Positions 1 through 8,426 of a stretch of DNA of 64,000 bases are shown in pieces. The notes under the pieces are model-generated. The model had not been told where the DNA came from, did no database searches, and was given only the letters and a program-made list of their open reading frames with translations. The stretch is taken from positions 1 through 64,000 of the forward strand of contig JAAYPO010000062.1 in NCBI GenBank assembly GCA_012519745.1, given 5' to 3'. Position 1 is the stretch's first letter. The number at the start of each line of letters is the position of its first letter. Source of the stretch: Clostridiaceae bacterium. Its GTDB lineage: Bacteria > Bacillota > Clostridia > Acetivibrionales > DTU013. A program made the position numbers and the translations under genes.

Positions 1-1
1 A

Positions 2-79
2 CGTGACAGCGGTCTCAAGGCCCACAACACGATAGATCTCCAGACCTGGCTTAAGATGGGTTTCCGGGAGTTCGAGTGA
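2..79 (+). CDS. C-terminal tail of an unidentified protein (partial)
   Basis: An open frame enters from the left edge and stops at TGA 77-79, giving 25 residues that end in KMGFREFE. Nothing in this short tail identifies the family. It is included because the frame is open from the first usable codon and a promoter-like sequence and a new gene follow immediately, as expected at a gene end. It could also be a chance frame. Confidence 0.4.
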   Translation, partial: RDSGLKAHNTIDLQTWLKMGFREFE

Positions 80-95
80 CAATTAAATAATAATG

Positions 96-124
96 TTGAA
101 ATATTTTATCGAATAATGTAAAAT
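96..124 (+). promoter_or_regulatory. Sigma-A-type promoter for the first chemoreceptor gene
   Basis: TTGAAA (96-101) and TAAAAT (119-124) are separated by 17 bases in an AT-rich stretch, about 110 bases ahead of the chemoreceptor start at 234. No sigma-D type element was recognised here. Confidence 0.45.
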
Positions 125-233
125 TATTTTAATACAGATATCTCATTCAAAATATATGAAAAAATTGTATGTTGATAGTTAGTACAGCGATTCTTTGTTT
201 GAATCATTATTTTACATGAAAGGATAAAGTCCG

Positions 234-1451
234 ATGGTAAAATTATGGGGAAAACGATTAGGTGTGCCTGTTGCAGCGGAACTGATACTATTATTTCTGT
301 TATTACTGATTCTATATGGCACACTGAAGGAAGGCAGCACAACACTTGATATCACCATGACGATAATGGCTTTCATTGCATTATCAGCCAATTCTTTGCA
401 GATCATTTCTACTATCTCTGCCTTAAAGGAAACAAAAATTCTTACTGATCAAATTAAATCAACAGAGGATATTGGTTCACTGAGGGACAGCTTGCTTGTT
501 AACAATAGAAAAAGTTATCATGCAAAAAAGCTTGCTGAAAGCGTGCTGGAAATAATCAAAAAATATGGATCAGTGACCAATTTCACTAAAGATGATGTTG
601 ATGAGATAGTCGGTAAGTGCAATGAATTGCAGGAATTGTTCCAGGATATCAGCAATGTGAGTACCAGTTCGGAAAATTTAGCAAGCATAATGAAGGACAC
701 GGCAGACACCTCAGAGAATATTGCCGCGGCCACACTTGATATTGCCGGTTCCGCTCAGAATATCACTGACAAGACATCACAGGGAGTACAAGTCGCAGAT
801 GAAATAAGCGAAAGGGCGCGGGATATAAACAACCGGGTCGTTGAATCGCAGCATAAAGCGCAGCAAATATTTAGTGAAGTAAAGCTGGAGCTTGAGAACG
901 CCATCGATGAGGCCAAAATCGTAGAACAAATATCGATTTTATCGGACTCCATCATAAAGATAACTGCTCAAACAAACCTCCTTGCGCTAAACGCAAATAT
1001 AGAAGCAGCAAAAGCCGGCGATGCAGGAAAAGGGTTCGCAGTAGTTGCAAATGAGATCAGGAAGCTTGCTGAGCAGTCCAAGCAGGCGGTTTCAAAAATC
1101 CAAAGCATAAATGCACAGGTAGAGACATCGGTGCGTAACCTTTCAACATGTTCGATCAGGATCCTCAACTTCATGTCGAATGATGTAAACGATGATTATA
1201 CTTCCATGTTGGAAACTGCTCGAAAATATAGTGATGACGCCATGTTCATTAATGATATGGTGAACGGGTTCAATCTGACATCAAAAGAGCTTTTGACGAC
1301 AGTGGACAATGTACTTGCGTCAATTGACAACATATCACTGGCATCGAGCACAGGCGAAAAGAGAATAAAGGATATCAGAAAAAGTATGGAGTCGATAGCA
1401 GACAGGTTTGGAGCTATTCTCGAGAACCTGAAAATATCACTGCGTATATAA
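234..1451 (+). CDS. Methyl-accepting chemotaxis-type signalling protein without a sensor domain
   Basis: This 405-residue protein has two hydrophobic segments close together near the N-terminus (about residues 11-30 and 41-61) and then a long helical cytoplasmic part. The highly conserved chemoreceptor hairpin tip is clear at residues about 246-281 ([17 protein letters not shown], then [18 protein letters not shown]). There is almost no extracytoplasmic loop and no recognisable Cache, HAMP or PAS domain, so it probably senses something in or at the membrane, or signals with a partner. The hairpin module normally controls the CheA-CheW kinase complex. The start ATG at 234 has only a weak upstream AAAGGA. 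A small SpoIIAA-like gene follows 28 bases later and may be cotranscribed. Confidence 0.9.
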   Translation: MVKLWGKRLGVPVAAELILLFLLLLILYGTLKEGSTTLDITMTIMAFIALSANSLQIISTISALKETKILTDQIKSTEDIGSLRDSLLVNNRKSYHAKKLAESVLEIIKKYGSVTNFTKDDVDEIVGKCNELQELFQDISNVSTSSENLASIMKDTADTSENIAAATLDIAGSAQNITDKTSQGVQVADEISERARDINNRVVESQHKAQQIFSEVKLELENAIDEAKIVEQISILSDSIIKITAQTNLLALNANIEAAKAGDAGKGFAVVANEIRKLAEQSKQAVSKIQSINAQVETSVRNLSTCSIRILNFMSNDVNDDYTSMLETARKYSDDAMFINDMVNGFNLTSKELLTTVDNVLASIDNISLASSTGEKRIKDIRKSMESIADRFGAILENLKISLRI

Positions 1452-1479
1452 AATCAATAAATTTACAGGAGGTAGTGAA

Positions 1480-1872
1480 ATGTCACAATGGAAACTTGAG
1501 GTTTATGACATTCCAGGCAAAAAAATCGTCAACACAGAAGGCATTGGACAGGCAACTGCAGCTGATGTCAGAAAGGTCACAGAGTATGTAGTCAAAAAAG
1601 GGAAGAGCTTTGGCGGTAAATGGGGATATATACCCATGATCGAAAAGATGGACCCCATATTTGATGCAGAAACGCAGAAGGAATTTGCCAAAATGCATCA
1701 GCTCTGTGAGGAGTCAGGATGTATTGCGTTTGGATTTGTTGCCGGAGGCCTTGCAGCAATAAAGGTCCAGGCAAAACGGCACCAGCAGGCATCACATGCC
1801 GAAGGGATCCAGACCGAATACTTCAGGACCCGCGAAGAAGCTATAGAATGGATGGAATCCCTTGGCCTTTAA
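1480..1872 (+). CDS. Small SpoIIAA/STAS-like protein
   Basis: A 130-residue soluble protein with a good ribosome site (AGGAGG about eight bases before ATG 1480). The alternation of beta-like and helical stretches and the ending with EYFRTREEAIEWMES resemble SpoIIAA/STAS-like small proteins, in which a C-terminal helix carries a conserved Glu-Ala-x-x-Trp pattern. I cannot point to a phosphorylatable serine with certainty. It follows the sensorless chemoreceptor by 28 bases, so a role as its partner or as a sensing module is a fair inference, not a demonstrated one. The family call is moderate; the gene itself is solid. Confidence 0.75.
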   Translation: MSQWKLEVYDIPGKKIVNTEGIGQATAADVRKVTEYVVKKGKSFGGKWGYIPMIEKMDPIFDAETQKEFAKMHQLCEESGCIAFGFVAGGLAAIKVQAKRHQQASHAEGIQTEYFRTREEAIEWMESLGL

Positions 1873-1915
1873 AAAAGAATGACGCAGGCTTGACCACATC
1901 TGATAGGAGAACACA

Positions 1916-2359
1916 ATGCTAAAGCTATTGTCCTGGGCAACTGTTATATTATGGATGGCTCTAATATTTTTTCTCTCAGCCCAGGCTGCAGAGCAGTCAG
2001 ATCAACTGAGCTCAGGGATTACCGAAAAAATCGTACAGGCTGTTGAAAAAGTAATTCCGGATGTGGGATTAGTTACAGAAAACATGAATCATATCGTGAG
2101 AAAATATGCTCATTTTTTCGCATATCTTATGCTTGGAGCATTAACCGTCAATGCGTTTTGTACTAGTGGCGTATGTGGATTCAAAGGCATAGCAGCAGCG
2201 GTGATAGTGTGTGTACTCTATGCCATCTCAGATGAGATCCATCAAATTTTTGTTCCGGGCAGGAGCGGCCAGTTTTCAGATGTTCTATTAGACAGTGCAG
2301 GTGCGGTGATAGGGGCGTTTGTTGTTGGAAATTTACGAAGCAAACCGCGAAAGACTTAA
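1916..2359 (+). CDS. VanZ-like membrane protein
   Basis: A 147-residue membrane protein with an N-terminal hydrophobic segment (residues about 4-22) and further segments around 66-80, 90-110 and 120-140. The VanZ-like signature is present: FFLSAQ after the first helix, a conserved RKYAHFFAYLMLG, and the motif YAISDEIHQIFVPGRSGQ followed by DVLLDSAGA. VanZ of glycopeptide-resistance clusters gives low-level teicoplanin resistance, but most stand-alone VanZ-like proteins have no known role and no vancomycin genes are nearby. The start ATG 1916 follows an AGGAG. The next gene, a polysaccharide deacetylase, starts 65 bases downstream. Confidence 0.88.
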   Translation: MLKLLSWATVILWMALIFFLSAQAAEQSDQLSSGITEKIVQAVEKVIPDVGLVTENMNHIVRKYAHFFAYLMLGALTVNAFCTSGVCGFKGIAAAVIVCVLYAISDEIHQIFVPGRSGQFSDVLLDSAGAVIGAFVVGNLRSKPRKT

Positions 2360-2424
2360 GTTGTGGCAGACAGCTTCTGCTCAGGAATAAAAGATCAGAC
2401 TGAAATGCATAAGGAGATGATATA

Positions 2425-3222
2425 GTGAACATATCTTTTATCTACTATCCGGAGGGCAGGAAAAAGGCACTGACGATGAGCTATGATGATGGTCAGATAT
2501 TTGACAGAAGGCTTGTAGAGGTGTTCAACAGGTATGGAATAAAGGGGACCTTCCATCTGAATTCGGGCTTGCTGGATGGTGATGTTTTCATAAAAGCTTC
2601 TGAGGTCAGTGAGCTTTATAAAGGACATGAAGTATCGGCCCACTCTGTGACACATCCTTATCTGACTGGGATTCCCGCAGATATAGCCGCATCTGAGATG
2701 ACGGAGGACAGGAGAAGGCTGGAGGCTCTGGTTTGCTACCCTGTACGCGGCATGTCATATCCCTTCGGTGCGTACAGCAATGAGCTGATGACAACGCTTC
2801 CCCGCTTGGGAATAGAGTATTCAAGGACAGTAAATTCTCATGGAGGGTTCCAGCTGCCCGACAATTTCATGGCATGGCATCCTACCTGCCATCACGGACA
2901 GGATCTTATGGAGAAGGCCAAGGTATTCAAAAACCATCTGTCCTGGTCCAAGATGCCGCTTTTCTATGTTTGGGGCCACAGCTTTGAGTTTGACAGGGAG
3001 GATAATTGGGATCTGATAGAGGAATTCTGCAAGGTGGTTTCAGGCGACGAGTCAGTGTGGTACGCCACAAATATTGAGATTATGGATTACATAAAGGCAG
3101 TAAGGGGATTAAGATTCAGTGTTGATTGCAGGATCGTGAGCAATCCTTCCGCAACACCTGTATGGATAGGAGTAGACGGCGGACCTGTAAAGATTGGAGC
3201 AGGGCAGACCGTTAAGCTTTAA
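2425..3222 (+). CDS. Polysaccharide deacetylase family protein (NodB-like, CE4)
   Basis: A 265-residue protein starting at GTG 2425 with AAGGAGATGAT just upstream. The NodB-homology motifs are visible: TMSYDDGQ (metal- and catalysis-linked aspartates, residues about 17-24) and AHSVTHP, the His-x3-His-Pro zinc motif, near residue 75. There is no signal peptide, so it is probably cytoplasmic, unlike peptidoglycan deacetylases. Soluble CE4-like proteins of this size often act on oligosaccharides or small amides. The substrate cannot be told from sequence. It ends at a perfect palindrome shared with the convergent sugar kinase gene. Confidence 0.88.
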   Translation: MNISFIYYPEGRKKALTMSYDDGQIFDRRLVEVFNRYGIKGTFHLNSGLLDGDVFIKASEVSELYKGHEVSAHSVTHPYLTGIPADIAASEMTEDRRRLEALVCYPVRGMSYPFGAYSNELMTTLPRLGIEYSRTVNSHGGFQLPDNFMAWHPTCHHGQDLMEKAKVFKNHLSWSKMPLFYVWGHSFEFDREDNWDLIEEFCKVVSGDESVWYATNIEIMDYIKAVRGLRFSVDCRIVSNPSATPVWIGVDGGPVKIGAGQTVKL

Positions 3223-3228
3223 TAATAG

Positions 3229-3254
3229 GGGGTCAGGCTTGCAAGCCTGACCCC
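3229..3254. terminator. Perfect 26-base palindrome between convergent genes (terminator or REP-like element)
   Basis: The 12-base arm GGGGTCAGGCTT, a two-base centre GC, then the exact inverse form a perfect palindrome between the stops of the deacetylase and the leftward kinase gene. There is no long T run on either side. The right arm AAGCCTGACCC recurs at 14711-14721, again just beyond the stop of a leftward gene, so it may be a dispersed element and not only a terminator. Confidence 0.6.
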
Positions 3255-3258
3255 GCTC

Positions 3259-4332
3259 TTATCTTTTCACCCGCGCATTTCCTTCGAAAATGCTCCAGAC
3301 CTGTGCTTCATCGACAGGCTGTCCGTAGTCCTCGGCAACTGTGACGACCAGTGCGCCGGTCGCCCATGCGAACTGCGGCCACCTTTCAGGCTCCCAGCCC
3401 TTCAGTATGGAGTAGAGCAGACCTCCGACGAACCCGTCGCCGCCGCCGATGCGGTCATATACAGAGATCTCACGGGGTTCGATCACGTACCAGTCATCGT
3501 TGTAAAGCATTATATTGCCCCAGAGGTGAGTGTTTGCATTTATCACCTCCCGGAGTGTCGTTGCAAAAACCGATACATTGGGATATGCATTTTTTACCCG
3601 GGCGATCATAAGCCTGAAGCTGTCGATCTTTTTGCACAGGCTGCAGCCTCCGGCTTCAGGGCCTTCTATACCCAGCGCCAGCTGGAAGTCTTCTTCGTTG
3701 CCTATCAGTATATCTGAAAGGGCTGCTATTTGCGAGAAGGTGCTTCGCAGCTCTTCCTCACGGCCTGCCCAAAAGGAGGCCCTGTAGTTGAGGTCGAAGC
3801 TTACTTTGGTACCATGCTCCTTGGCAGCCTTAGCCAGATCAAGGCAGAACTGACTCGTTTCATGGGACAGGGCGGCAATCAGTCCGGACAGGTGCAGGAT
3901 TGCAACACCTTCCCTTCCAAAGATCCTGTCTATATCAAAATCACTGGTATTCAATGTACGTCCGACTTCTCCTGCGCGGTCATTCAACACCCGGGGACCT
4001 CTCATGCCATAACCGCTGTCTGCGATATTGAACTGGTGCCTGTAGCCCCAGGGACCTCCCTGCGGGACTTCCGGACCCTCATATTCAATGTTGCGCCTGC
4101 GCAGCTCGCTTTTTATGTACTGTGCGATCTCACTGTTTTTTACGAATGTCGTCAGCAGCCTGACTCTCATTCCAAGCGAGGCTGCTATGTTGCCAACATT
4201 GGATTCTGCGCTGGTTGCCTGCATTGTGTACAGATTGCCTGTGTGCACAGGCTGACGGTTGAAGGGTGTTATCCTGACACCCATGCTGGTTGGCATCACG
4301 AGCTGATATGTACAGTCGTTTCTCAATTGCAT
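3259..4332 (-). CDS. PfkB-family sugar kinase, probable 2-keto-3-deoxygluconate kinase
   Basis: This 357-residue ribokinase-fold kinase would phosphorylate 2-keto-3-deoxygluconate to its 6-phosphate in uronate catabolism. The N-terminal substrate-side motif is SAESNVGNIAASLG (residues about 41-54), the central SFDLNYRASFW (178-188) and NEEDF (212-216) patterns are those of KDG kinases, and the catalytic-base motif is DRIGGGDGFVGG with Asp299. The usual GAGD is GGGD here, a conservative change. At 357 residues it is somewhat longer than typical KDG kinases (about 310-340). The start at 4332 follows AGGAGGTAAGAAGG. It is divergent from the mannonate oxidoreductase and UxaC genes, which supports a uronate role, but no mannonate dehydratase or KDPG aldolase is in the window. 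Another acid or sugar substrate is possible. Confidence 0.8.
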   Translation of the reverse strand: MQLRNDCTYQLVMPTSMGVRITPFNRQPVHTGNLYTMQATSAESNVGNIAASLGMRVRLLTTFVKNSEIAQYIKSELRRRNIEYEGPEVPQGGPWGYRHQFNIADSGYGMRGPRVLNDRAGEVGRTLNTSDFDIDRIFGREGVAILHLSGLIAALSHETSQFCLDLAKAAKEHGTKVSFDLNYRASFWAGREEELRSTFSQIAALSDILIGNEEDFQLALGIEGPEAGGCSLCKKIDSFRLMIARVKNAYPNVSVFATTLREVINANTHLWGNIMLYNDDWYVIEPREISVYDRIGGGDGFVGGLLYSILKGWEPERWPQFAWATGALVVTVAEDYGQPVDEAQVWSIFEGNARVKR

Positions 4333-4671
4333 CCTTCTTACCTCCTGGTATTCATTCTATTTACCTGTGTTCGGGCAGGGCAGCGATCCAGGTCGGGATG
4401 GTCTCCTGATGTCATATGCTGCTAATATTTCTGAACATTCTATATATTAATACAGCGGGCTGCTTTTTTCAATGAGAGGGGCGGCATAGAGCAATATTTA
4501 CATGATATCAAGCAATTAAAGCAAGGATTAAAGCCGCATGGTACATTATAATTGTAGTATATGGTACCGGCATGTCCATGATCGGGCATTCGGGCCTGAA
4601 ATTCGACGGACTTTTTTTGAGACGATGCATAATGGGTAAACTATATTAAGCAGAGGAATGTGAGGGTAAAT
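4333..4671. promoter_or_regulatory. Divergent control region between the kinase and the uronate operon
   Basis: This 339-base gap separates two divergent transcription units, so both promoters should lie here. I see TATAAT at 4547-4552 reading right, with no good -35 box in front of it. It is flanked by two copies of ATGGTAC (4538-4544 and 4561-4567), 23 bases apart, the second within a GGTACC palindrome. These could be operator half-sites for a uronate regulator, but no regulator gene is adjacent. No coding sequence is seen. Confidence 0.4.
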
Positions 4672-5493
4672 ATGGATTTATTCAGTCTGACAGTAAAAAA
4701 AGCTGTATTGCTCGGAGGCGGGGGCGTGCTGGGCGCCGCCATGGCAAAGGGACTGCTGGAGGCGGGAGCTGATGTGGCAGTCTGCGATCTTGATCCGGCA
4801 AGAGCTCAGGCCGTCGTTGATGTGATGCCAAAGGGGGCATCAATGGCCAAAGCGTACAAGATAGATGCAATGGACTCCGCCAGCATCAAATCGACTGCAA
4901 AAGATATTTTCTGCGATTTTGGAGGAGTGGACATACTTGTCAATGCAGTGGGCGGCAATATGAAAGCAGCTACAACATCAGAAGAGGTTTCTTTCTTTGA
5001 TCTAAACGGTGATGTGCTGGAAAAGGTGGTAAGATTAAATCTTATGGCAGGTGCAGTGTTGCCAACTCAGGTTTTCGGCAGGGAAATGGTAAAGAATGAG
5101 GAGGGAGGAGTCATAATCAATATTTCCTCTATGAACTCCTTCAGGCCTTTGACCCGTATCCCCGGCTACTCGGCAGCCAAGGCCGCGGTAAGCAATTTTA
5201 CCCAGTGGCTGTCGACAGATCTTGCAAGACAGTATGGGGACAAGATAAGGGTCAATGCAATTGCACCGGGATTCTTTCTGACAGAGCAGAACCGATACCT
5301 GCTGACAGATCCTGAGACAGGCGGATTTACACCCAGAGGAAGGACAATAGTCGAGCACACTCCCATGGGCAGGCTGGGGCAGCCGGAGGACCTTGTAGGG
5401 ACGCTTGTGTGGCTGTGCTCTGATGCGTCGAGGTTCGTCACAGGTATAGTTGTGCCGGTGGATGGAGGATTTTCGGCGTTTTCGGGAGTTTGA
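4672..5493 (+). CDS. uxuB: SDR-family D-mannonate oxidoreductase (fructuronate reductase)
   Basis: This 273-residue short-chain dehydrogenase is of the type that interconverts D-fructuronate and D-mannonate with NAD(P)H in Firmicutes and Thermotoga, and is unrelated to the long-chain E. coli UxuB. The nucleotide motif is GGGGVLG (15-21), the NAVGG stretch follows at 91-95, and the catalytic Ser152/153, Tyr166 and Lys170 lie in the YSAAK pattern. I prefer ATG 4672 because GTGAGGG sits 5-8 bases upstream; a GTG at 4660 would add four residues but has a poor ribosome site. It heads the rightward uronate operon with gnd, a LarA-type gene and uxaC. The substrate is inferred from the family and from UxaC nearby. 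Confidence 0.82.
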   Translation: MDLFSLTVKKAVLLGGGGVLGAAMAKGLLEAGADVAVCDLDPARAQAVVDVMPKGASMAKAYKIDAMDSASIKSTAKDIFCDFGGVDILVNAVGGNMKAATTSEEVSFFDLNGDVLEKVVRLNLMAGAVLPTQVFGREMVKNEEGGVIINISSMNSFRPLTRIPGYSAAKAAVSNFTQWLSTDLARQYGDKIRVNAIAPGFFLTEQNRYLLTDPETGGFTPRGRTIVEHTPMGRLGQPEDLVGTLVWLCSDASRFVTGIVVPVDGGFSAFSGV

Positions 5494-5528
5494 CGATATG
5501 TTATTATTCAAAGAAGGAGTGTGCTGGC

Positions 5529-6980
5529 ATGAGTAAACAGGATATAGGAGTGATAGGCCTTGCGGTCATGGGCAAGAATCTGGCACTGAATATTGAGAGT
5601 AAAGGTTTCTCAGTATCGGTATACAATCGTTCCAGAGAAAAAACCGATGATATGCTGGAGGAAACAAAGGGGAAAAATGTTGTCGGAACTTACAGCATAA
5701 AGGAATTTGTTGAATCACTGGAGCCGCCCAGAAGGATCATTATAATGGTCAAGGCCGGCAAACCGGTGGATGATACCATAGAGCAGCTCAAAGAGCATAT
5801 CTCCCGGGGAGATATAATTATTGATGCAGGTAATTCTTATTTCGGAGATACCATAAGAAGAAGCAGGGAGCTGGAAGCGCAAGGGTACAGGTTTATCGGC
5901 ACAGGTGTTTCAGGCGGAGAGGAAGGAGCCCTCAACGGGCCTGCGATCATGCCCGGCGGAGAAAGGGAGGTTTACGATATAGTAGCCCCCATTCTCACTG
6001 CCATTTCGGCAAAGGTAGATGGAGAGCCGTGCTGTACATATATCGGAACAGATGGTGCAGGTCATTATGTGAAGATGGTGCACAACGGTATCGAATATGG
6101 TGATATGCAGCTTATCTGCGAAGCATATTCTCTGTTAAAAAATATGCTGGGAATGTCTGCCCAAGAGCTGCACGATGTCTTTGCCGAATGGAACAAGGGG
6201 GAGCTGGACAGCTATCTCATCGAGATCACAAGTGATATATTCTCCAAAAAGGACCCTGAGACGGGAAAACCGATGGTGGATGTGATACTGGACAAGGCAG
6301 GCCAGAAGGGTACCGGCAAATGGACCAGCAAGAGTGCGCTGGATCTGGGCATAGCTACGCCTGTCATCACCGAGGCTGTATTTGCGCGCTGCCTGTCTGC
6401 AATAAAGGATGAGAGAGCTGCCGCAAGCAAGGTGCTCAGAGGACCTGCCGGATACAAATTTGAAGGGGACAGGAACGGATTCATAGAATCTGTCAGACGT
6501 GCCCTCTATGCAAGCAAGATATGTTCATATGCCCAAGGGTTTGCGCTGATGAAGGCCGCTTCTGTGGAATATGGCTGGCAGCTCGACTATGGCAGGATCG
6601 CAATGATATTCAGGGGGGGCTGCATCATAAGAGCCCAGTTCCTCCACAGGATAAAGGAAGCCTACGATAATGATCCGGAGCTGGCTAACCTTATGCTGGA
6701 TCCATACTTCGAGGAGATACTCGAAAATTATCAGGCAGACTGGCGCAGGATCGTTGCAGCAGCAGTTGGAGCAGGCATACCTGTACAGGCGATATCAAGT
6801 GCAGTCTCATATTTTGACAGCTACAGGAGTGAAAGTCTGCCTGCCAACCTGCTCCAGGCACAGAGGGACTACTTCGGAGCTCATACCTTCGAGCGCATCG
6901 ACAAGCCCCGGGGAGAATTCTTTCACTTTAACTGGACGGACCATGGTGGGAAGACTTCGGCTTCCACATATACAGTGTAG
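5529..6980 (+). CDS. gnd: 6-phosphogluconate dehydrogenase, decarboxylating
   Basis: It oxidises and decarboxylates 6-phosphogluconate to ribulose 5-phosphate, the oxidative pentose-phosphate step. The 483-residue protein has the dinucleotide motif [10 protein letters not shown] near residue 10, the substrate stretch GVSGGEEGA (127-135), and the catalytic segment [16 protein letters not shown] with Lys182, Asn186 and Glu189. The family signature [11 protein letters not shown] is present, and the tail [13 protein letters not shown] holds the Arg and His that bind the phosphate. Nothing suggests a different substrate. ATG 5529 is chosen because AAGGAG (5514-5519) precedes it by nine bases; an upstream in-frame ATG at 5490 overlaps uxuB and lacks a site. 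Its place inside a glucuronate operon is unusual: it implies that 6-phosphogluconate is made by the neighbouring enzymes. Confidence 0.95.
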   Translation: MSKQDIGVIGLAVMGKNLALNIESKGFSVSVYNRSREKTDDMLEETKGKNVVGTYSIKEFVESLEPPRRIIIMVKAGKPVDDTIEQLKEHISRGDIIIDAGNSYFGDTIRRSRELEAQGYRFIGTGVSGGEEGALNGPAIMPGGEREVYDIVAPILTAISAKVDGEPCCTYIGTDGAGHYVKMVHNGIEYGDMQLICEAYSLLKNMLGMSAQELHDVFAEWNKGELDSYLIEITSDIFSKKDPETGKPMVDVILDKAGQKGTGKWTSKSALDLGIATPVITEAVFARCLSAIKDERAAASKVLRGPAGYKFEGDRNGFIESVRRALYASKICSYAQGFALMKAASVEYGWQLDYGRIAMIFRGGCIIRAQFLHRIKEAYDNDPELANLMLDPYFEEILENYQADWRRIVAAAVGAGIPVQAISSAVSYFDSYRSESLPANLLQAQRDYFGAHTFERIDKPRGEFFHFNWTDHGGKTSASTYTV

Positions 6981-6994
6981 GATATTTTGGTGAG

Positions 6995-8323
6995 GTGAAA
7001 CCGGCTATGGTGGATTTTGTTAAGAAAGATCCTGATATCAAGGACATCATTGTGAGAGAAAAGAGTGGAAGCGGCATACATGAGGGTGAGATACGCAGTG
7101 TACTGGAGCAGAGCATCTCAGAATACCTCAGAAGCCCCGGCCGGAATAAAAGAGTGCTTCTGATACCGCCTGATTTTACAAGGATGCATTCCGGTGCGGG
7201 GAAGATCACAGCCATTTATTATGAGCTGTTAAAGGAATGCTGCCAGGTAAACGTGCTGCCTGCTCTTGGAACTCACGAGCCAATGACGGACTCCGAGATC
7301 GATGAGTTTTTTGAAGGAACGATACCCCATGATGCTTTTATTGTACATAACTGGAGGAAGGATGTAGTCAGGATCGGACAAGTGCCGGCTGACTATGTAA
7401 AGGAGATCTCTGAGGGGCTTGTGGCAGAGCATATTGATGTCGAGGTGAACAGGCGGATCGCAGATGGCTCCTATGACCTTATTATTTCTATCGGGCAGGT
7501 GGTGCCTCATGAGGTAGTAGGGATGGCGAACTATAGTAAGAATATCTTTGTTGGCTGCGGCGGCAGCAGTATGATCAGCCAGTCCCACATGCTCGGTGCT
7601 TTTTACGGCCTCGAGAGGATCATGGGACGCGACCGCTCACCTGTGCGAAAGGTATTTGATTACGCACAGGAGCATTTCTTAAATACCATACCGCTGATGT
7701 ATGTGCTGACCGTGACTACACAGTCCGAGGGCAAAGTGGCGATCCACGGCCTGTTTGCCGGAAACAGCCGGAGAATCTTTGAGGAGGCTGCCGCACTCAG
7801 TCAGCAAAAAAACATTATCTTTGTTGAGAAGCCATTAAAGAAGGTCGTCGTTTATCTGGACGAAAGGGAATTCAAAAGCACCTGGCTTGGAAACAAGGCC
7901 GTTTACAGGACCAGGATGGCTATTGCCGACGGCGGGGAGCTGATTGTGCTGGCACCCGGTGTCAGGAAGTTCGGAGAGGACGACGAGAATGACAGGCTTA
8001 TCCGAAAATACGGCTATGTTGGCAGAGAAAAAGTGCTGGAGCTTTGCAAAAAAAACGACGACCTTCGGAACAACCTTTCTGTGGCGGCACATCTTATCCA
8101 TGGTTCGTCAGACGGCAGGTTTTCCATCGTATATGCGCCTGGGAAGCTGGCAAAGCAGGAGACTGAGGGTGTGAATTTCAAGTATGTGTCTCTTAAGGAC
8201 GCTGTGAAGCGCTATGACCCAAAGCACCTGAAGGATGGCTTCAATGTAATGGAGGACGGAGAGGAAATATATTATATCAGCAATCCGGCGCTGGGACTCT
8301 GGGCTTGCAGGGACAGATTCTGA
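6995..8323 (+). CDS. LarA-superfamily nickel-pincer racemase/epimerase, candidate gluconate/mannonate 2-epimerase
   Basis: A 442-residue homologue of lactate racemase LarA (DUF2088). Aligning by eye, the residues known in LarA are all here: the GTHEPMT motif gives His94 (LarA His108), VVPHEVVG gives His172 (His174), NYSKN gives Lys182 (Lys184, which tethers the nickel-pincer nucleotide) and SQSHML gives His198 (His200, a nickel ligand), with exact 10- and 16-residue spacings. It should therefore be active, provided the cell makes the cofactor (LarB, LarC, LarE, not in this window). The family includes lactate, malate and other 2-hydroxyacid racemases and a D-gluconate 2-epimerase. Between gnd and uxaC, the most economical reading is mannonate-gluconate epimerisation. 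The start may be ATG 6995 or GTG/ATG codons just inside; the GAGGTGA at 6989-6995 overlaps the first one. Confidence 0.85.
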   Translation: MKPAMVDFVKKDPDIKDIIVREKSGSGIHEGEIRSVLEQSISEYLRSPGRNKRVLLIPPDFTRMHSGAGKITAIYYELLKECCQVNVLPALGTHEPMTDSEIDEFFEGTIPHDAFIVHNWRKDVVRIGQVPADYVKEISEGLVAEHIDVEVNRRIADGSYDLIISIGQVVPHEVVGMANYSKNIFVGCGGSSMISQSHMLGAFYGLERIMGRDRSPVRKVFDYAQEHFLNTIPLMYVLTVTTQSEGKVAIHGLFAGNSRRIFEEAAALSQQKNIIFVEKPLKKVVVYLDEREFKSTWLGNKAVYRTRMAIADGGELIVLAPGVRKFGEDDENDRLIRKYGYVGREKVLELCKKNDDLRNNLSVAAHLIHGSSDGRFSIVYAPGKLAKQETEGVNFKYVSLKDAVKRYDPKHLKDGFNVMEDGEEIYYISNPALGLWACRDRF

Positions 8324-8426
8324 GACGGCAGAGGGCCTGCAGGGCAGCGGAGCTTTGAGATGCACAAGGACAGCAGGTGCGATGGCCGGTCATAAAGCAA
8401 ATAAGTTTATGTGAGGTACATGTGGA

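Noticed and set aside
1916-2359. Glycopeptide resistance through VanZ
   Set aside because: Stand-alone VanZ-like proteins are common and no van genes are nearby.
3730-4425. Rightward 231-codon frame opposite the KDG kinase
   Set aside because: Shadow of a well-supported PfkB gene, Cys/His-rich without recognisable domains.
6995-8323. Loss of the cofactor-tethering lysine in this LarA homologue
   Set aside because: A first alignment on the GCGGSS stretch suggested loss, but aligning from the preceding Pro-His shows Lys182 and His198 at exact LarA spacing.
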